Of a DNA stretch of 12,400 bases, positions 1 through 6,037 are shown one piece after another. The stretch is taken from positions 19,717 through 32,116 of the forward strand of contig DPJP01000197.1 of NCBI GenBank assembly GCA_003542955.1, in the 5' to 3' direction. Position 1 is the stretch's first letter. Each line of letters starts with the position of its first letter. The notes below the pieces were generated by a model that was not told the DNA's origin, searched no databases, and saw only the letters and a list, made by a program, of their open reading frames with translations. The position numbers were made by a program, and so were the translations under genes. This DNA is from Armatimonadota bacterium. GTDB taxonomy: Bacteria; Armatimonadota; Zipacnadia; Zipacnadales; UBA11051.

Positions 1-1004
1 CCGCCGTAGGCGCCGATGAGCGGCTCGGTGAGGTGATTCCAGACCGGCCCGACGCCCTCACCGCGCGGATAGCCCTCCTGGTGCTCTTGCATGTGGTCCG
101 TGCAGATGAGCAGGCACCGGAGAAAGTCCAGGCGTTGGGTATCGGTCATGAGTGGGCAGTACTCGAACGGCTCCCAGAGCCGCCAGAGGTCGAACTCGTT
201 TGGCTTTGCGTCACGAGAGTGATCGGCGGCGGGGTCGGCCGCGTAGCGCCGCACGACCTCCGCCATGGAGGCGATGGCTCTCTGGGCGGCCTCCGCATTG
301 CCTGTGCGCACATAGGCATCGGCGCAGTAGATGAAGTCGCGCAGCGGTCTGGCGCTCGTGCCATCGGCCGCCGTCGGCAGTTCTCGCAGCGGCTCGTAGA
401 GATGGAAGTAGCCGTAGTGCCCAGCGATGTAGGAGTCCTCGTGGATGCGCGTATGGGGTGTGGCATCTCCCGAGACCACGAGCGTGTATGGCAGCAGAGT
501 TGCTGCGCCCTGCCCTTGCAGCCGCGCAAGGAAGTCACCGACGGCCCCTCCCGCGCCGGTCGGGTTCTCTGCGCCAAGGATAATGACATTGTGCCCACCA
601 CGCCACGGGTACGGGTCGTGGGCCACGCGGATGACATACGCGTCACCCGATGGGCAAAGCGAGTCCTCGTACGAGTAACCGTTGAAGTAAAGACGCGTGA
701 TGAGCGGGTTGGTGAGCATGTTGCCGATGGCGACGATCGTGCGTGTGCCCGGCGCGGCGGCCTCGATGTCAGTCACGGTCTCCGGGGCCACGCCGAGACG
801 CTCTGTCAGCGCCGTCCTCAGGCGTCCGGCCGCCGCGGTGTAGGCGCCATCGGTTGGGGCCAGGACCGCCGGCGGCCGCCCGTCTGCCACCAGCATCGTG
901 TCGCGGACCAACTCGCGCGCCTGAGTGATCTCGGCTGTAGCCGCGTCTGTTGCTCCCAGCAAACACAGGCACAGTGTTGCCATCAGGACCAATACCGCTA
1001 CCAT
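1..1004 (-). CDS. Secreted protein, possible polysaccharide lyase/heparinase-like (C-terminus cut by window edge)
   Basis: Reading leftward from the ATG at 1004-1002, the frame stays open for 334 codons to the window edge, so the C-terminus is missing. AAGGAG (1018-1013) lies 8 nt before this ATG, which supports the start. In-frame GTGs at 1013 and 1022 are poorly placed relative to any Shine-Dalgarno motif. Residues 1-24 form a hydrophobic signal peptide (ending ATDAATA), so the product is probably exported. Residues about 45-165 look like a small alpha/beta domain (VAIGN at 91-95, VIILGAENPTGAGG at 140-153), as found ahead of the catalytic part in some glycan-active enzymes. Residues about 220-334 are helix-rich with Trp/His clusters (WRLWEPF 274-280, VWNHLTEP 321-328), compatible with an alpha/alpha-toroid such as heparinase-type lyases. 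That fold assignment is my inference. It is the second gene of a leftward pair, 40 bp after the sialidase-like gene. Confidence 0.75.
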   Translation of the reverse strand, partial: MVAVLVLMATLCLCLLGATDAATAEITQARELVRDTMLVADGRPPAVLAPTDGAYTAAAGRLRTALTERLGVAPETVTDIEAAAPGTRTIVAIGNMLTNPLITRLYFNGYSYEDSLCPSGDAYVIRVAHDPYPWRGGHNVIILGAENPTGAGGAVGDFLARLQGQGAATLLPYTLVVSGDATPHTRIHEDSYIAGHYGYFHLYEPLRELPTAADGTSARPLRDFIYCADAYVRTGNAEAAQRAIASMAEVVRRYAADPAADHSRDAKPNEFDLWRLWEPFEYCPLMTDTQRLDFLRCLLICTDHMQEHQEGYPRGEGVGPVWNHLTEPLIGAYG

Positions 1005-1012
1005 GTGACGCA

Positions 1013-1018
1013 CTCCTT
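1013..1018 (-). promoter_or_regulatory. Ribosome binding site fixing the start of the left-edge secreted protein
   Basis: On the minus strand this is AAGGAG, 8 nt upstream of the ATG at 1004-1002. It selects an ATG that gives a signal peptide at the extreme N-terminus. It lies within the 40-bp gap after the sialidase-like gene's stop codon. Confidence 0.65.
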
Positions 1019-1044
1019 GCACTGCGCGTAGGCTGCTGCGCGGA

Positions 1045-2259
1045 TCAATCGAGCCGGAAGAACGTGCCGGCTATGTGCCGTGAGCCACCGAAGCTGTTCT
1101 TGTCACCCCCGGTGAAGTAATAGGCGGTGAAGATGCGGCCATCGGGAAGCTGTGTGGCCACATTGTAGCCTAGATCATCACAGTTTCCATCATCGCGCAG
1201 GATCAGTTCGTTGCTCCAGGTTGCGCCGGCATCGTCGCTGACGATCGCGCCGATGCCGTAGGGGACGCGCCGGCGGCCGAACAACACCAGTATGCGACCA
1301 TCGGCGAGGACCATCGGCCACGGCGAACGGTAAAGGAAGGAGCCCCCATACGCTCCCGGCTGTCGCCTCGGCGCCCATGGCGAGGCGCCCCAGCGCACGA
1401 TTGACCTGGGCTGCGTCCACTCGTAGCCGTTCTCGGACTCGCTCAGCATCAAGGCATTGCAGCGGCCGTAGATGTTGAGCACGTAACACTGCAGCCGCCC
1501 GGAGGGCAACAGCAGCAGGCCCGGGTAGCTGCAGCGCCCGCGGCCGGTCGGGTCGCGCGCAATCTCGGCAAGGTGCGCCCAACTGATGCCCTCGTCATCG
1601 CTGCCGTACAGGTGCACCGCACCGGTCAAGAACCGTCCGCCGAAGTCGTCGGGGACGCCCTCCCGGCCATGTGTGGCGACCATCGCGCCCAGGTAGGTCC
1701 CATCCGGCATCGCGACCAGTGGATGGTTGTCCTTGCGCAGGTCATAGAAGCCGACCGGCGGATGAATGACAGTGGGGATGTCCTCCCAGGTCCGCCCGCA
1801 GTCGGCGGAGCGGATGGAGAAACACACCAGGCCGGGGGTGCCGCGCTCGTCGGGCTCTCCGGCCCACGTGCGGCCGAAGTAGATACAGCTCCCCGAAGCA
1901 CGGAGTGACATCTCGTCACGCGGCACCCCCGGAGCGCACCGGCCCAGGAACTCACGGCGCCTCTCTATGTCGTCTGACTCCCGGAAGACCACGACGTTCT
2001 CGCTCTCGGGCCACGTCTCACCACCGTCGAAGGAGCGCTGGAGGAGCTGGACGGATCGAGCGTGGTAGCCATGAAAGTCGTGCTGAACGTCCTCCCTCTT
2101 CTGGTAGGCGCATGGCGCGTGGTTGTGAACCAGCGCCAGGTGGCCATCGCCGAAGTCGAAGAGACCGCCCTGCCGTGGATGACCGCAGTAGGTGTTCTTG
2201 TCGCCACAGATGCGCATGTGGCGGATGTCAGAGATCCGCGGTGTTCGCGGCTCGCCCAT
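1045..2259 (-). CDS. Sialidase/BNR-repeat (neuraminidase-fold) family protein
   Basis: A 404-residue protein with four clear Asp-box motifs (S-x-D-x-G-x-[TS]-W): SFDGGETW 76-83, SADCGRTW 151-158, SDDEGISW 220-227 and SDDAGATW 341-348. A degenerate fifth copy lies near 275-281 (ENGYEW). Their even spacing and the x-P-D/S-G-R/T turns (MPDGTY, LPSGRL, LADGRI, LPDGRI) indicate a six-bladed beta-propeller of the sialidase superfamily. The usual N-terminal RIP motif is absent; the corresponding stretch reads CGHPRQGG (25-32). Sialic acid hydrolysis is therefore unproven, and the protein could be another glycan-active or binding propeller. There is no signal peptide. The start is the ATG at 2259; an in-frame TGA lies three codons upstream, and GGAGG (2277-2273) lies 13 nt before it, slightly far. 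Met15 (codon 2217-2215) is a fallback start. It is the first gene of the leftward unit and diverges from the FAD gene at 2528. Confidence 0.85.
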   Translation of the reverse strand: MGEPRTPRISDIRHMRICGDKNTYCGHPRQGGLFDFGDGHLALVHNHAPCAYQKREDVQHDFHGYHARSVQLLQRSFDGGETWPESENVVVFRESDDIERRREFLGRCAPGVPRDEMSLRASGSCIYFGRTWAGEPDERGTPGLVCFSIRSADCGRTWEDIPTVIHPPVGFYDLRKDNHPLVAMPDGTYLGAMVATHGREGVPDDFGGRFLTGAVHLYGSDDEGISWAHLAEIARDPTGRGRCSYPGLLLLPSGRLQCYVLNIYGRCNALMLSESENGYEWTQPRSIVRWGASPWAPRRQPGAYGGSFLYRSPWPMVLADGRILVLFGRRRVPYGIGAIVSDDAGATWSNELILRDDGNCDDLGYNVATQLPDGRIFTAYYFTGGDKNSFGGSRHIAGTFFRLD

Positions 2260-2291
2260 ACCAGGTCACCATCCTCCGGAAGCGCCGGGCT

Positions 2292-2321
2292 CATGTCATT
2301 GACGTCCCGTTCGGTGACATG
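2292..2321. promoter_or_regulatory. 7-bp inverted repeat, operator candidate
   Basis: CATGTCA (2292-2298) and TGACATG (2315-2321) are perfect reverse complements separated by 16 bp, and the half-site centres are 23 bp apart. The element lies 33-62 bp upstream of the sialidase-like ATG and includes TTGACG. Spaced half-sites about two helical turns apart fit a dimeric repressor or activator site. The length is short enough to arise by chance, so the role is inferred only. Confidence 0.2.
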
Positions 2322-2453
2322 GGGCATTGCACCTGCCAACTGCCTCGGGTCGCCCGACGCGCGCGGCTCGGAGGTACCCGTCCCTCGGCCGTCGAAGTCT
2401 GATTGCCGCCGGGGATGGGGCCCCGGCTCAGTGCATTGCGGAGGACACCGGCC

Positions 2454-2465
2454 CGGCACGTGCCG
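2454..2465. promoter_or_regulatory. Perfect 12-bp palindrome with central CG, operator candidate
   Basis: CGGCACGTGCCG reads identically on both strands. It ends 62 bp before the GTG start of the first FAD-oxidoreductase gene. LacI/GalR-type operators, common next to carbohydrate genes, are even palindromes with a central CG, so the form is compatible. No regulator gene lies in the window to pair with it, and GC-rich DNA gives such palindromes by chance fairly often. Confidence 0.25.
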
Positions 2466-2512
2466 CGCTTGATGTGCCGCACGCAACGTCGGCCGGTGGC
2501 GCGCGTCGGGCC

Positions 2513-2518
2513 AAGGAG
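2513..2518 (+). promoter_or_regulatory. Ribosome binding site fixing the GTG start at 2528
   Basis: AAGGAG is a full anti-Shine-Dalgarno match, 9 nt before GTG 2528. It supports this non-ATG start for the first FAD gene. Confidence 0.7.
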
Positions 2519-2527
2519 TGAGCGCCT

Positions 2528-3859
2528 GTGGCTGTGAACGAGATCATGCTGCCCGCACAGAGCGTGCGTGTGGCGGGGGAGTATGACGTCGTGGTGTGTG
2601 GTGGCGGCCCCGCGGGTGTAGGGGCTGCGATTGCGGCCGGGCGGCTGGGTCGGCGGGTGCTGCTTATCGAGATGCAGAGTCGCCTCGGCGGGCTGATGGC
2701 GGCGGTGCCATACTTCTGCGATTCGCCGGGCGGGCCGATCTTCGATGAACTGATCGAGCGGCTGCTCGAGCTTGACGCCGCACACCTGCGGGTGGACCGC
2801 GAGCGCTTCCACCCGCCCGGCCGCTATGCCATCGGCCCGCATGCTGCTGCGGCGATCCTGCTCGAGATGGTCCGCGGGGCGGGCGTAGAACTGCTGCTCG
2901 GCACGGTCGCGGAAAGTGCCTGGCTGGATGATGGCGCGGCGGCCGGGGTGCTGGTGGTCAACAAGGCGGGGCGTTCACTGGTGCGGGCGCGCGTGGTCAT
3001 CGACTGCACGGCCGACGCCGACATCGCCGCGAGCGCCGGCACGCCGTTCAGGCAGGGCGACCCCGACGACGGCCGCATCCAGCATGGGAACTTCCGCTGG
3101 AGCGTCAAGGGAATCGACTCTGACAGCCTGCCTTCGGCGGATAGGCTCGAGGCGCTCTGCCGGGAGGCAGTGGCGGGCGGGGCCATCCGCATGCCGGATG
3201 CAGTCTACGGCTTCGACCCGGCGTGCTTCCCCTTCCGCCATGGCAGCCTGGTGCTGGGCGGGTGGGAGCTGCTCCATGTCGACCCGACCGACCCCGTGCA
3301 GACGACCGAGGCGCTCGTGCAATGCCAACTCGCCGGCCTGCAGATACTCCGCTTTCTGCGGGAGCGCGTGGCGGGCTGCGCCGAATGCAGGATGGAGTCG
3401 CCGGGGACGTTCGCACCGCGCGAGTCGCGCCGCATAGAGGGGCTCTACACCGTGACCGGGGCGGACGTGCTCGCGGGCGCGAAGTTCGAGGACGGGGTGG
3501 CGCCGGCATGGTTCTACACCGACCTTCACGATCCGCCGCCGGGCCCCGCCCACACCTGGGACTACATCCTGGCCAATCAGCCTCCCCCCGGCGACTGGTA
3601 CGAGATACCGTACCGCTGCCTGGTGCCGGTTGAGCCGCCGGGGCTGCTCGTCGCGGGGCGGTGCATATCCGCTGAGCGTCTCGCCCACGGTTCGCTGCGG
3701 ATCATGCCGACATGCATCTTCCTGGGGCAGGCGGCGGGCACAGCGGCGGCGCGGGCCGTCGAGGCGGGTGTAAGGCCCCATGAACTCGACGGCGCCGCGC
3801 TCAAGGCGGAACTGCTGGCGGACTGGCGACCGCCGGTGTATCCCTCAACAGATGCATGA
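2528..3859 (+). CDS. FAD-dependent oxidoreductase (FAD_oxidored family), copy 1
   Basis: A 443-residue flavoprotein. The N-terminal Rossmann signature is VVVCGGGPAGVGAA (21-34; G25-x-G27-x-x-G30), and the strand-2 acid is E48 in VLLIE, the expected FAD ribose ligand. The mid-protein motif PRESRRIEG (297-305) and the C-terminal segment VAGRCISAERLAHGSLR (from residue 375) followed by FLGQAAGTAAA are characteristic of FAD-dependent oxidoreductases of the pfam FAD_oxidored type. Many of these sit in carbohydrate loci and have unknown substrates. The length is normal for the family. There is no signal peptide or membrane segment, so it is cytoplasmic. The start is GTG 2528, with AAGGAG at 2513-2518 and 9-nt spacing; the first 19 residues precede the first beta strand. 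It is the first gene of the rightward operon, and its stop overlaps an unused ATG at 3856. The substrate cannot be read from the sequence. Confidence 0.88.
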   Translation: MAVNEIMLPAQSVRVAGEYDVVVCGGGPAGVGAAIAAGRLGRRVLLIEMQSRLGGLMAAVPYFCDSPGGPIFDELIERLLELDAAHLRVDRERFHPPGRYAIGPHAAAAILLEMVRGAGVELLLGTVAESAWLDDGAAAGVLVVNKAGRSLVRARVVIDCTADADIAASAGTPFRQGDPDDGRIQHGNFRWSVKGIDSDSLPSADRLEALCREAVAGGAIRMPDAVYGFDPACFPFRHGSLVLGGWELLHVDPTDPVQTTEALVQCQLAGLQILRFLRERVAGCAECRMESPGTFAPRESRRIEGLYTVTGADVLAGAKFEDGVAPAWFYTDLHDPPPGPAHTWDYILANQPPPGDWYEIPYRCLVPVEPPGLLVAGRCISAERLAHGSLRIMPTCIFLGQAAGTAAARAVEAGVRPHELDGAALKAELLADWRPPVYPSTDA

Positions 3860-3911
3860 GCCCGGACGCAGGCAGAGCGCGACACGCAGCCAATAGCCAC
3901 AATTGCCAGAT

Positions 3912-3917
3912 AAGGAG
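3912..3917 (+). promoter_or_regulatory. Ribosome binding site fixing the SDR start at 3928
   Basis: AAGGAG lies 10 nt before ATG 3928. It decides against the longer reading from ATG 3856, which overlaps the stop of the preceding FAD gene as ATGA and would suggest coupling, but whose extension resembles intergenic sequence. Confidence 0.65.
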
Positions 3918-3927
3918 TGTGAGAACC

Positions 3928-4662
3928 ATGCCACAGACATCACTGGACGACGCCGTCGCCATCGTCACCGGTGGATCGGTGGGCTACGGCCATGGAATCG
4001 CCCGTGTGCTCAGAGACCGGGGAGCGCGGGTGTGGATCACCGCCCGTCGGCCGGACAGGCTGCAGGCGGCCGCCGAAGAACTGGGCGTGAACGCCGTCGC
4101 GGCCGATGTCACCGTGCCCGCGGACTGGGATCGTGTTGTGCAGACTGTAGTGGCCGACGCCGGCCGCGTCGATGTGCTGGTCAATAACGCGGGCGCCGGG
4201 GTCAACATCGCGCCGCTTGCAGAACTCAGCGACGAGGATATCGCCCGCTGCCTGGCGACGAATCTCACCGGCGCCATCTACGGCTGCCGACGTGTGGCGC
4301 CGCTGCTGCAGGCACAGGGCTCAGGCACCATCATCAACATCTCGAGCATCTGCGACCAGCAGGCGTGGCCGGGCTTCAGCGTCTACGGCGCCGCCAAGGC
4401 CGGCCTGCTTGCCTTCTCGCGGCACCTGTACGTCGAGATGCGCGGCCACGGCGTGCGGGTCACCTGCCTGACGCCATCCTGGGGCAACACGGAGTTCTCC
4501 GCCGCGCTCGGCTGGGAGCCCGGCGAAGAGCAGACCCGCCGGCGCATGACGCAGCCAGACGAGCTGGGTGAGATCGTCGCCCACGTCTGCGAACTGCCCG
4601 CGCACCTGGTTATGCCGACGGTGACTGTGCTGCCGCTGGTGCAGGAGATCGTGCCGTTCTAG
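3928..4662 (+). CDS. Short-chain dehydrogenase/reductase (SDR), classical, probably NADP(H)-dependent
   Basis: A 244-residue classical SDR at normal family length. The cofactor motif is TGGSVGYGHG (T14 to G23, fitting TGxxxGxG), then D60 in AADVT and NNAG at 86-89. The catalytic tetrad is complete: N112 (TNLTG), S140 (INISS), Y153 and K157 (YGAAK). Strand 2 ends in TARRPDRL, and basic R40/R41 at that position usually favour NADP(H) over NAD(H); this preference is inferred. The reaction should be reversible alcohol/ketone oxidoreduction on a small molecule, possibly a sugar-derived one given the neighbours. I chose ATG 3928 because AAGGAG (3912-3917) lies 10 nt upstream and it begins just before the first beta strand. 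An in-frame ATG at 3856 would add 24 residues with no SDR character. It lies between two FAD-oxidoreductases, 68 bp after the first. Confidence 0.92.
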   Translation: MPQTSLDDAVAIVTGGSVGYGHGIARVLRDRGARVWITARRPDRLQAAAEELGVNAVAADVTVPADWDRVVQTVVADAGRVDVLVNNAGAGVNIAPLAELSDEDIARCLATNLTGAIYGCRRVAPLLQAQGSGTIINISSICDQQAWPGFSVYGAAKAGLLAFSRHLYVEMRGHGVRVTCLTPSWGNTEFSAALGWEPGEEQTRRRMTQPDELGEIVAHVCELPAHLVMPTVTVLPLVQEIVPF

Positions 4663-4729
4663 CTCTCGCCTCGTGCGCCTCCGTCGGACGGGGCAGGGGA
4701 GTCCACGGTAGGGCAGTGACACCATTGCC

Positions 4730-4735
4730 GAGGTG
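4730..4735 (+). promoter_or_regulatory. Ribosome binding site deciding the start of the second FAD gene
   Basis: GAGGTG ends 6 nt before GTG 4742. The earlier in-frame GTG at 4733 sits inside this motif and has no Shine-Dalgarno of its own. The start at 4742 is therefore preferred. Confidence 0.5.
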
Positions 4736-4741
4736 CGTTGC

Positions 4742-6037
4742 GTGGCACACTATGATCTGATTGTCGTCGGGGGCGGGGCCGGCGGGACCGGCGCGGCGCT
4801 GACCGCGGGGCGGCTCGGCCTGCGTACGCTGTGGATCGAGAAGGAGCGCACTCCCGGGGGGACGGGAGTGCAGAGCCTCGTCAGCGTCTGGCAGCCGGCC
4901 GTCAGTGAGGGTACCTTGCCCCGCGAGTTGGCCGAGACGTTGGCGGCCCGCGGGCAGGCGCACTACATCTCCCCGGCGTTGGACACCCCCTCCGGCTGTC
5001 CCCTGTACCGCCGTGACCCGGGCGCGGCCTACACCGACACCCTCCGGCGCTGGGCAGACGCCGAGCGCGGACTGATCGGCGCGGGGGTGGCGTATACGCC
5101 GGAGGCGATGAGCGCGCTGCTGGTCAAGCTGGCCGCGGAGGCGGGGGTCGAGCTGTGGATCGACACTGTGTGCCTGCAGGCGCACACTGCGCCCGGCACG
5201 GACGGCCTGCGGCGCGTCATCGGGCTCACCGTCGATCGCGGTGGGCAGCGGGAGCGGGTTGCGGCGGGCTTCTACGTTGACGCCACCGGCGACCTGGCAG
5301 TGGCGCGCAGCACAGGCTGCGAGACCGTGTGGGGCCGCGAGAGCCGGGATGCCTATGGCGAGCCGTCGGCGCCAGTCGAGCATGAGTTCCGCCTCAACGG
5401 CTGGACGCTCTGCTTCGAGTGCCGGCCGGGACCCGACCTGGTCGCCCTGCCGACGGAGTGCTTCGGCCACGACGGAGACTCCGCGCACATCAGCGAGCTG
5501 CCGGACGGGACCCTCAATGTCAACCTCGTCTACCAGCTCCCCGGTGAGGTGGCCTGGCGGATGGGCCCCGAGCAGGCGCGCGAGGCCCTGCTGGGCAACA
5601 TCGCCCGCCGCTGGCCGCGCGTCCAGGCGGCGTATGGCCTCGAGGGGTACGGGATCACGCGGGTGGCGGCGCGGGCGGGCGTGCGCGAGGGGCCGCGCCT
5701 GGTGGGCCGCTATGTGCTCACCGAGCACGATGTCCGCGCCGGGAAGAGGGGCAGCCACCACCCCGACTGCATCGCCTGGACCGATCATGCCATGGATCGC
5801 CATTCACCGGATGGCGGGTGCCTGGAAAGCGAGCAGGGCCCCGTCGGTGTGCCGCTCCGGTGTCTGCAGCCCGGTGAGGTGGATAACATGCTGGTGGCCT
5901 GCCGGGGGGCGAGCTTCTCGAGCCTGGCCGCCTCGGCCGTTCGTCTGCAGCGTACGATGATCGAATTGGGGGAAGCCGCCGCGCGCTTCATCGCGGGCTC
6001 CCGGCAGGCCCCGGAACAAAGAGAGATGACAAGATGA
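4742..6037 (+). CDS. FAD-dependent oxidoreductase (FAD_oxidored family), copy 2
   Basis: A 431-residue flavoprotein, starting almost directly at the first beta strand: AHYDLIVVGGGAGGTGAA, with G10-x-G12-x-x-G15 and the strand-2 acid E33 in LWIE. Residues from GGTGVQS onward match the Gly-rich turn seen in copy 1. RAGVREGPRLVGRYVLTEHD is the family's arginine-rich central motif in another form. The C-terminal stretch NMLVACRGASFSSLAASAV followed by a LGEAAA helix replaces the GRCIS...LGQAAG segment of copy 1. It is thus a diverged homologue, not a recent duplicate. No signal peptide is visible, so it is probably cytoplasmic. The start is GTG 4742; GTG 4733 (three residues longer) is possible. 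Its stop overlaps the next gene's start as ATGA (6034-6037), so translation of the exported hydrolase-like protein is probably coupled. The substrate is unknown. Confidence 0.87.
   Translation: MAHYDLIVVGGGAGGTGAALTAGRLGLRTLWIEKERTPGGTGVQSLVSVWQPAVSEGTLPRELAETLAARGQAHYISPALDTPSGCPLYRRDPGAAYTDTLRRWADAERGLIGAGVAYTPEAMSALLVKLAAEAGVELWIDTVCLQAHTAPGTDGLRRVIGLTVDRGGQRERVAAGFYVDATGDLAVARSTGCETVWGRESRDAYGEPSAPVEHEFRLNGWTLCFECRPGPDLVALPTECFGHDGDSAHISELPDGTLNVNLVYQLPGEVAWRMGPEQAREALLGNIARRWPRVQAAYGLEGYGITRVAARAGVREGPRLVGRYVLTEHDVRAGKRGSHHPDCIAWTDHAMDRHSPDGGCLESEQGPVGVPLRCLQPGEVDNMLVACRGASFSSLAASAVRLQRTMIELGEAAARFIAGSRQAPEQREMTR

Larger units (their letters stand above)
2260..2527. promoter_or_regulatory. 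Divergent intergenic region, presumed to carry both promoters
   Basis: These 268 bp separate the leftward sialidase-like gene from the rightward FAD-oxidoreductase gene, so promoters for both units should lie here. I see no coding sequence with its own ribosome binding site or any family signature. TTGACG at 2299-2304 resembles a sigma-70 -35 box, but no convincing -10 box follows at 16-18 bp. I therefore do not assign a promoter. Two symmetric elements inside the region are listed separately as operator candidates. Confidence 0.5.

Noticed and set aside
33..1031. Long plus-strand open frame (332 codons) opposite the left-edge gene
   Set aside because: It has no Shine-Dalgarno motif or family signature, and its product is a low-information Arg/Val/Gly-rich string. 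The minus-strand reading has a ribosome binding site, signal peptide and domain-like sequence.
2299..2327. Sigma-70 promoter beginning with TTGACG at 2299
   Set aside because: The hexamer at the expected -10 distance is GGGCAT-like, with no TATAAT resemblance, so a promoter call is not supported.
3856..3927. Longer SDR start at ATG 3856, overlapping the preceding stop as ATGA
   Set aside because: The extra 24 residues have no SDR character and no ribosome binding site precedes that ATG. ATG 3928 has AAGGAG at 10 nt and begins at the usual point before the first beta strand.
4610..5803. 397-codon minus-strand open frame antisense to the second FAD-oxidoreductase
   Set aside because: The plus strand encodes an intact FAD-binding Rossmann motif and family C-terminus. 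The antisense product is Arg/Ala-rich and lacks any signature.
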